6,051 nt of DNA from Verrucomicrobiota bacterium. GTDB lineage: Bacteria; Verrucomicrobiota; Verrucomicrobiia; Methylacidiphilales; Verrucolacustridaceae. The position numbers and the translations under genes were made by a program. The stretch is from the NCBI GenBank assembly GCA_016876055.1, contig VHDM01000062.1:1-6051 (forward strand), in the 5' to 3' direction. Shown here one piece after another: positions 1 to 6,051 of this stretch. The notes below the pieces were generated by a model, which searched no databases, had not been told where the DNA came from, and saw only the letters and a program-made list of their open reading frames with translations. Position 1 is the stretch's first letter; each line of letters starts with the position of its first letter.

Positions 1-408
1 GTGCTGCTGGGATTTGCAGCATTTTTCTTTGCGAGCCTGCAGTTGTCATGCGGGATTGTTTGGATACCGGTGGTGATCTGGCTGTTTATGGAAGGTAAAA
101 CTGGTTGGGCGGTGTTTAACTGTGTTTGGGGCGTGGGGGTGGTCGGCCTTGTGGACAATTTCACCAAGCCGTACCTGATCAGCCGGGGCAGCAACTTGCC
201 GTTTGGGATCATCTTCCTGGGGGTGATCGGGGGATTTATTGCTTATGGGTTTTTGGGAATTTTCTTCGGGGCGACCCTGATGGCGGTGGCTTTTCGCCTT
301 TTTAAAGAGTGGTTGGCGGGGGAGACACAAGAGGTCGAAATGGTCCCGGTTTCGGTCTCCAACCCGGTCCAAAAAATCAAGCCAATGATCCGCCAAAAAC
401 CTCTGTAA
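1..408 (+). CDS. AI-2E/PerM-family membrane transporter, C-terminal part (5' end outside window)
   Basis: This is the last 135 codons of a polytopic membrane protein that I assign to the AI-2E (PerM/YdiK-like) transporter family. That family comprises inner-membrane permeases of usually about 350 residues, so most of the gene lies left of the window and the GTG at position 1 is probably an internal codon. Hydrophobic stretches at about residues 2-30, 35-51 and 67-101 fit the last membrane helices. The most diagnostic part is VDNFTKPYLISRGSNLPFG (about residues 51-69), matching the family pattern of a conserved Asp/Asn followed by a Pro and LISRG/LISKG. It is followed by the glycine-rich FLGVIGG and GFLGIFFGATL segments. 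The last 30 or so residues form a polar, basic cytoplasmic tail. The substrate cannot be told: members have been linked to autoinducer-2 export, Na+/H+ exchange and other roles. TAA ends the gene 82 bp before gyrB, and no strong terminator follows. Confidence 0.85.
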   Translation: MLLGFAAFFFASLQLSCGIVWIPVVIWLFMEGKTGWAVFNCVWGVGVVGLVDNFTKPYLISRGSNLPFGIIFLGVIGGFIAYGFLGIFFGATLMAVAFRLFKEWLAGETQEVEMVPVSVSNPVQKIKPMIRQKPL

Positions 409-423
409 GACGTTGTTTTGCAA

Positions 424-441
424 TTACTTAAAAATAAGTAA
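424..441. repeat. AT-rich inverted repeat TTACTTA-AAAA-TAAGTAA
   Basis: This is a perfect 7-bp inverted repeat with a 4-base AAAA spacer in the gap before gyrB. The AAGTAA hexamer of the right arm occurs again at 443-448, giving one inverted and two direct copies of the hexamer within 25 bp. The stem has only one G-C pair per arm and no T-run follows, so it is not a convincing terminator. An operator for a dimeric regulator, or simply easily melted promoter DNA, would fit better. Chance in AT-rich DNA is quite possible. Confidence 0.45.
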
Positions 442-463
442 AAAGTAATATTTTGGTTGTGAG

Positions 464-471
464 AAGGGAGG
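464..471 (+). promoter_or_regulatory. Distant Shine-Dalgarno-like sequence AAGGGAGG for gyrB
   Basis: AAGGGAGG is the only strong purine-rich match to a ribosome-binding site before gyrB, but it ends 19 nt before the ATG, well beyond the usual 5-10 nt. No ATG, GTG or TTG lies in the gyrB frame between it and position 491. The reading frame is open only from 449, after an in-frame TAA at 446-448, so a closer upstream start is excluded. The hairpin at 476-496 begins four bases after this site, which could affect how ribosomes use it. It may also be coincidental, because many bacteria of this group initiate without a clear site. Confidence 0.4.
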
Positions 472-474
472 TTT

Positions 475-497
475 TCGGCATCCTTTAACGATGCCGG
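475..497 (+). promoter_or_regulatory. Inverted repeat / RNA hairpin enclosing the gyrB start codon
   Basis: CGGCATC (476-482) and GATGCCG (490-496) are perfectly complementary across a 7-nt spacer CTTTAAC, and a U-G pair (475/497) can extend the stem in RNA. Five of the seven pairs are G-C. The gyrB ATG (491-493) lies inside the right arm and would pair with CAU at 479-481. If transcription begins upstream of 475, the mRNA could fold so that the start codon is hidden, just downstream of the AAGGGAGG element. As DNA, the same 21 bp is an interrupted palindrome of a size suited to a dimeric repressor. The base pairing is seen directly; any regulatory role is inference. Confidence 0.5.
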
Positions 498-3013
498 CTG
501 CCAAGGAAAAAGTCGTCGTTTCCTCAAAGTACGACGCATCCAAAATCGACAAGCTCGAGGGGCTGGAGGCGGTCCGAAAACGCCCGGGAATGTACATTGG
601 CGATCCGGATGAGCGCGGGCTGCATCACTGTGTTTTTGAAGTGCTCGACAACTCCGTTGACGAACATCTTGCCGGGCATTGCGACAACATCCGGGTGACC
701 ATGCATGTGGACGGATCGATTTCCGTCGAGGATGACGGCCGCGGCATTCCCGTGGACCCCCACCCAAAATTCAAAATCCCGGCGGTGGAGTTGGTTTTGA
801 CCAATCTTCATGCGGGCGGGAAATTCGACCAAGGGGCCTATAAATATTCCGGGGGTCTGCACGGGGTGGGGGCCAAATGTGTCAACGCCCTTTCCGAATG
901 GTTTGAGGCGGAGGTTTCGCGAGACGGAAAGCTTTATCACATTGAGTTCGCACGGGGGAAGACGACCTCGAAACTCAGCGTCACCGGAAAATCCAAAAAA
1001 ACCGGAACCAAGATCAGCTTCAAGCCCGATCCGGAGATTTTCAAGGACACGACCAAATTCAAATTTGACCTGCTGGCCAAGCGGCTTCGCGAACTGGCCT
1101 TTCTTAACCCCGGGTTGTCGATCACGCTGACCGACGAGGGGAAAAGCGGGAAATCCGAAACTTTTTTATACAAAGACGGGATCGAGGAGTTTGTCAAACA
1201 ACTGGCCAAGGCCCGGTCCCCGATCCATCCCAAGCCGATTCTGCTGGAAAAGAAAAAGGACGAAGTGTTTGTGGACTGCGTGATCCAGTATTACGACGGA
1301 TACGACGAAACGTTGCTGCCCTTTGCCAACTCCATCCCCAATCCGGATGGGGGGACCCACGTGTCCGGGTTCCGCTCGGCGCTGACTCGGGCGATTAACC
1401 AGTTTGCCTCTGGCAAGGGCTTGGCCAAGGAGAAGGATCCCAAGATCACCGGCGAGGATACGCGGGAGGGATTGATCTGCGTGCTCAGCGTCAAACTGCC
1501 TAACCCGCGGTTCAACGCCCAAACCAAGGTGAAGCTGGTCAACACCGAGATTGAGGGCGTGGTGGGCAGTTGTGTTTACGAGGGCTTGCTGGCTTTTCTT
1601 GAGGAAAATCCAGGAGTCGGGAAAAAGATTTTTGAGAAGGCGTTGACGGGGGCACGCGCCCGCGAGGCGGCGCGGAAGGCCAAGGAGACCATCCGGAAGG
1701 GGGCGTTCAGCGGCGGGGGGCTTCCCGGGAAGCTGGCGGACTGTTCCGAACGGGACCCGGTCCAGTGTGAGTTATATATCGTGGAAGGAGACTCCGCCGG
1801 TGGGTCGGCCAAGCAGGGCCGGGACCGTCGGACCCAGGCCATCCTTCCCATCCGCGGAAAGCTGATCAATGTTGAAAAGGCCTCGATCGACAAGGTTCTT
1901 AACAACAACGAAATTCGGACCATCATCACGGCAGTTGGCACCGGAATCGGCACGGCCAGCGACAAGGAAAAGGCAAAAAAAGGGGAGGAGGAAGCCGAGG
2001 CCGGGGGCGGATTTGATCTTGAGAAACTGCGCTATCACAAGATCATCCTGATGACCGACGCCGACGTGGACGGCTCCCACATCCGGACGCTATTGCTGAC
2101 CTTTTTTTACCGGAAAATGCCCACCCTGGTTTCGTCCGGTTACATCTACATCGCCCAACCGCCCCTTTTCCTCATCAAAAGAAAAAAGCGGGAGGAGTAT
2201 GTCCAGGACACCGAAACTTTGGACAAAATTCTGATCGAACTGGGCACAGAGGAGGTGGCCCTGATCCGTTTGTCCGACAAGAAGGCCTTCAGCAAAGCGC
2301 AGTTGCTCGACATTCTCGGATCGCTGCAGGAATTGGAGCGTCTGTCCCGGGCCGTGACCCGGCGCGGGGCGAAGTTTGAAGATTATCTCGAGGTGCGGAA
2401 TCCAAAAACGGGCGACCTGCCCAAATATATCGGTAAAATCCGCGAGGGGAACGAGGAGAAATTCGAGTTTTTTAAGGATGACAAGGAAGCCGCCAAATTT
2501 CGCGATAAGATGGGAATTGAGGACGAGGAGGACGAGGAGGAAGAAAAAAATGGCAAGGAGGAGGCCGCCAAGAGCAAAGCCAAGGCAAGCCTTTATGAAA
2601 TTTATGAAGCCGGGAGCCTGGCCAAAGCGCTCTTGGGGCTGGCCAAAAAGGGACTGGAAATGGAGCACTATTCTGCCCAGGACAAACCGCTTTTTGAGCT
2701 CGTGGAGGGCGAAGTGGAAAAGTCGAATCCCAACCGCGTCCCGATTTTTTCAATTGCGGAGATCCTCACCGCAGTGAAGGCGGTGGGAAAGAAAGGGGTG
2801 CAGATCACCCGGTTCAAGGGACTGGGCGAAATGGACGCCAAGGAGTTGTTTGAGACCACCATGAATCCCGAGAAGAGGCAACTGCTCAAGGTGGATCTGG
2901 TGGATGCCGCCAAGGCGGACGAAATCTTCACCACTCTCATGGGCGATGAGGTGGAGCCTCGCCGGGTCTTTATCGAGGAGAATGCCCTTAACGTCCGCAA
3001 CTTGGACATCTAG
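491..3013 (+). CDS. gyrB: DNA gyrase subunit B (ATPase/TOPRIM subunit), type IIA topoisomerase
   Basis: GyrB binds and hydrolyses ATP and, with GyrA as A2B2, drives negative supercoiling of DNA. The 840-aa protein is complete. The GHKL ATPase domain (about 20-230) shows the catalytic-type Glu50 and Asn54, DDGRGIP (81-87), Arg144, GGLHGVG (121-127) and Thr173, all offset by 8 from E. coli numbering. The transducer domain carries QTK (344-346; Lys346 matches ATP-contacting Lys337). The TOPRIM domain has EGDSAGGSAKQGR (432-444) and the metal-binding DADVD (523-527). The tail has RFKGLGEMD (774-782) and GDEVEPRRVFIEENA (818-832). It belongs to the long GyrB class, with about 175 more residues between about 567 and 774 than the short Bacillus-type protein. 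That region includes an acidic run (677-685), and a Lys/Glu-rich insert sits at about 487-508. ATG 491 is the first in-frame start and gives 8 residues more than E. coli before the conserved core. GyrB rather than ParE is favoured by the gyrA neighbour with its GyrA box. Confidence 0.97.
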   Translation: MPAAKEKVVVSSKYDASKIDKLEGLEAVRKRPGMYIGDPDERGLHHCVFEVLDNSVDEHLAGHCDNIRVTMHVDGSISVEDDGRGIPVDPHPKFKIPAVELVLTNLHAGGKFDQGAYKYSGGLHGVGAKCVNALSEWFEAEVSRDGKLYHIEFARGKTTSKLSVTGKSKKTGTKISFKPDPEIFKDTTKFKFDLLAKRLRELAFLNPGLSITLTDEGKSGKSETFLYKDGIEEFVKQLAKARSPIHPKPILLEKKKDEVFVDCVIQYYDGYDETLLPFANSIPNPDGGTHVSGFRSALTRAINQFASGKGLAKEKDPKITGEDTREGLICVLSVKLPNPRFNAQTKVKLVNTEIEGVVGSCVYEGLLAFLEENPGVGKKIFEKALTGARAREAARKAKETIRKGAFSGGGLPGKLADCSERDPVQCELYIVEGDSAGGSAKQGRDRRTQAILPIRGKLINVEKASIDKVLNNNEIRTIITAVGTGIGTASDKEKAKKGEEEAEAGGGFDLEKLRYHKIILMTDADVDGSHIRTLLLTFFYRKMPTLVSSGYIYIAQPPLFLIKRKKREEYVQDTETLDKILIELGTEEVALIRLSDKKAFSKAQLLDILGSLQELERLSRAVTRRGAKFEDYLEVRNPKTGDLPKYIGKIREGNEEKFEFFKDDKEAAKFRDKMGIEDEEDEEEEKNGKEEAAKSKAKASLYEIYEAGSLAKALLGLAKKGLEMEHYSAQDKPLFELVEGEVEKSNPNRVPIFSIAEILTAVKAVGKKGVQITRFKGLGEMDAKELFETTMNPEKRQLLKVDLVDAAKADEIFTTLMGDEVEPRRVFIEENALNVRNLDI
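2519..2536 (+). repeat. Two tandem 9-bp units (GAGGACGAG) encoding an acidic run in GyrB
   Basis: GAGGACGAG occurs twice back to back (2519-2527 and 2528-2536), followed by the related GAGGAAGAA (2537-2545) and a run of seven A. In frame it encodes Glu-Asp-Glu twice and then three Glu, residues 677-685 of GyrB. The exact DNA repeat suggests the acidic stretch grew by repeat slippage. It lies within the variable insert of the long GyrB form, away from catalytic motifs, and is probably a flexible linker. Confidence 0.7.
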
Positions 3014-3026
3014 CCGCTCCCCATCC

Positions 3027-5497
<2,471 letters not shown>

Positions 5498-5501
<4 letters not shown>

Positions 5502-6051
5502 GGGGTGGTTGGGCCGGACTGCTTTTAGCGGTCAGCCTGGTCAGTGGTGGGGCTGAGGAACCCGTCAGCCGGATTGGGTTCGGATCCTGCTACAAGCCGG
5601 AAAAGAAAACCGCTTTATGGAAAGCGGTTTCGGATTTTGATCCGCAAGTGTGGCTTTGGCTGGGGGACAATGTGTATGCGGATGTGATCGACGGAAAATA
5701 CATCAAGAAAGACCTGCCCAAGGATGCGTTTACACGGGCCTATCGTTCGCTGGGGGAGAGCGAGGGGATGGCTGTTCTCAAAAGGCTGCCCCCGGGTCAC
5801 ATGATGGCCACTTGGGACGATCACGACTACGGCCTGAACGATGCCGGGAAGAATTGGGAGAGAAAAGAGGATGCGAAGAAGGCTTTTGTGAAGTTCTGGG
5901 GAGCGGAGGAAAGGGAAGACGGAGTTTATTCGGCACGGGATTTTGGGCCGGAGGGGAAGCGGATCCGGGTCATCCTGCTGGACACGCGCTACAACCGGGA
6001 CGATGCCGGGCCGAACGGGGACATCCTGGGACCGCGGCAATGGCAATGGCT
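5498..6051 (+). CDS. PhoD-like secreted metallophosphoesterase, N-terminal part (3' end outside window)
   Basis: The first 184 codons are present and the gene runs off the right edge. The start looks like a Sec signal peptide: Arg2, then hydrophobic WAGLLLAVSLV (5-15), then SGGA with likely cleavage before EEP at about 19/20. The product is therefore expected outside the cytoplasm. The rest matches the PhoD-like phosphatase family: GSCYKP (29-34), LWLGDNVYAD (53-62), WDDHDYGLND (106-115), ILLDTRYNRDD (159-169) and LGPRQWQW (177-184). The GSC cysteine and the GDN and DDHD residues are the expected metal-site and active-site positions, by analogy with Bacillus PhoD, an Fe/Ca phosphodiesterase. 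There is no N-terminal PhoD_N-type domain; the catalytic fold begins right after the signal. The true substrate (phosphodiester, phosphomonoester or other) is unknown. The ATG overlaps the gyrA TGA as ATGA, implying translational coupling. A purine-rich GGGGAAGGGG (5472-5481) lies 16 nt upstream. The next Met is residue 91, inside the domain, which supports this start. Confidence 0.85.
5607..5630. repeat. Perfect 10-bp inverted repeat, terminator-like, inside the PhoD-like gene
   Basis: AAACCGCTTT (5607-5616) and AAAGCGGTTT (5621-5630) are exact reverse complements around the loop ATGG. The hairpin lies 106 nt past the gyrA stop and encodes residues 37-44 of the phosphoesterase (TALWKAVS region). 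A-rich DNA precedes it, and TTTCGGATTTT follows. This looks like an intrinsic terminator with an interrupted T-run. It could attenuate transcription leaving gyrBA, or be a chance result of coding. The pairing is certain; function is not. Confidence 0.55.

Larger units (their letters stand above)
409..490 (+). promoter_or_regulatory. Intergenic region upstream of gyrB, probable promoter/leader
   Basis: This 82-bp gap is the only substantial noncoding DNA in the window, and it is clearly more AT-rich than the flanking genes, especially at 413-459. That composition is what one expects of a promoter for gyrBA. No good sigma-70 pair can be named. TTGCAA (418-423) and TAATAT (446-451) resemble -35 and -10 boxes but are 22 bp apart, which is too far. 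TTACTT (424-429) has a workable 16-bp spacing to TAATAT but is a poor -35 match. No GC-rich hairpin plus T-run that would terminate the upstream gene is visible, so readthrough from the transporter gene is possible. The transcription start is unknown. Confidence 0.4.

Noticed and set aside
409..490. Intrinsic terminator for the upstream transporter gene
   Set aside because: The only hairpins are the AT-rich 424-441 repeat and the start-codon stem at 476-496; neither is followed by a T-run.
243..767. 174-aa minus-strand frame spanning the gap before gyrB
   Set aside because: It overlaps two real + strand genes and the AT-rich promoter region, with low-complexity Arg/Pro-rich translation typical of a shadow frame.
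2090..2668. 192-aa minus-strand frame within gyrB
   Set aside because: It is antisense to the TOPRIM and insert region of gyrB; hydrophobic runs come from complementing Lys/Glu-rich codons. No start signal or family resemblance.
2904..3026. Upstream extension of the gyrA frame to an ATG at 2904
   Set aside because: It overlaps the conserved end of gyrB, its 41 residues resemble no GyrA, and the family N-terminus begins exactly at ATG 3027.
5615..6046. 143-aa minus-strand frame at the right edge
   Set aside because: The + strand frame here has a signal peptide and several PhoD-family motifs in order, so the minus-strand frame is its shadow.

Overview
This window is a housekeeping region built around an intact gyrBA pair, the two subunits of DNA gyrase, all on the + strand. 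The protein sequences point to a bacterium of the Planctomycetes-Verrucomicrobia-Chlamydiae group, most likely Verrucomicrobiota. The clues are the LKPSQRR and DPPASMRYTEARL signatures in GyrA, the AYKYSGGLHGVGAKCVNALS stretch in GyrB, and the long GyrB insert. This assignment rests on remembered family patterns, not on a search. The DNA is GC-rich in the genes, and the gaps between genes are very short.

Layout from left to right. (1) 1-408 is the C-terminal end of a membrane protein of the AI-2E/PerM-like transporter family, cut off by the window edge. (2) 409-490 is an 82-bp AT-rich gap, the only real intergenic region. It holds an AT-rich inverted repeat, a purine-rich ribosome-binding-like sequence placed unusually far from the start codon, and a perfect 7-bp inverted repeat whose right arm contains the gyrB start codon. 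(3) 491-3013 is gyrB (840 aa), with the long form of the TOPRIM-domain insert and two highly charged segments. (4) 3027-5501 is gyrA (824 aa), starting 13 nt after gyrB with no visible ribosome-binding site. (5) 5498 to the right edge is the first 184 codons of a secreted PhoD-like metallophosphoesterase. Its ATG overlaps the gyrA stop codon (ATGA), and it carries a perfect 10-bp, terminator-like inverted repeat inside its early coding region.

How the genes relate. GyrB (ATPase and TOPRIM) and GyrA (DNA cleavage and wrapping) assemble into the A2B2 enzyme that introduces negative supercoils. The gap before gyrA and the ATGA overlap suggest one transcript, gyrB-gyrA-PhoD-like, with translational coupling. 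The phosphoesterase has no obvious functional link to gyrase.

I found no new defence, mobile or RNA system. The observations most worth a second look are the hairpin over the gyrB start codon, the non-canonical quinolone-contact residues of GyrA (Met83 and Pro87), the coupled PhoD-like gene with its internal hairpin, and the charged, repeat-containing inserts of GyrB.
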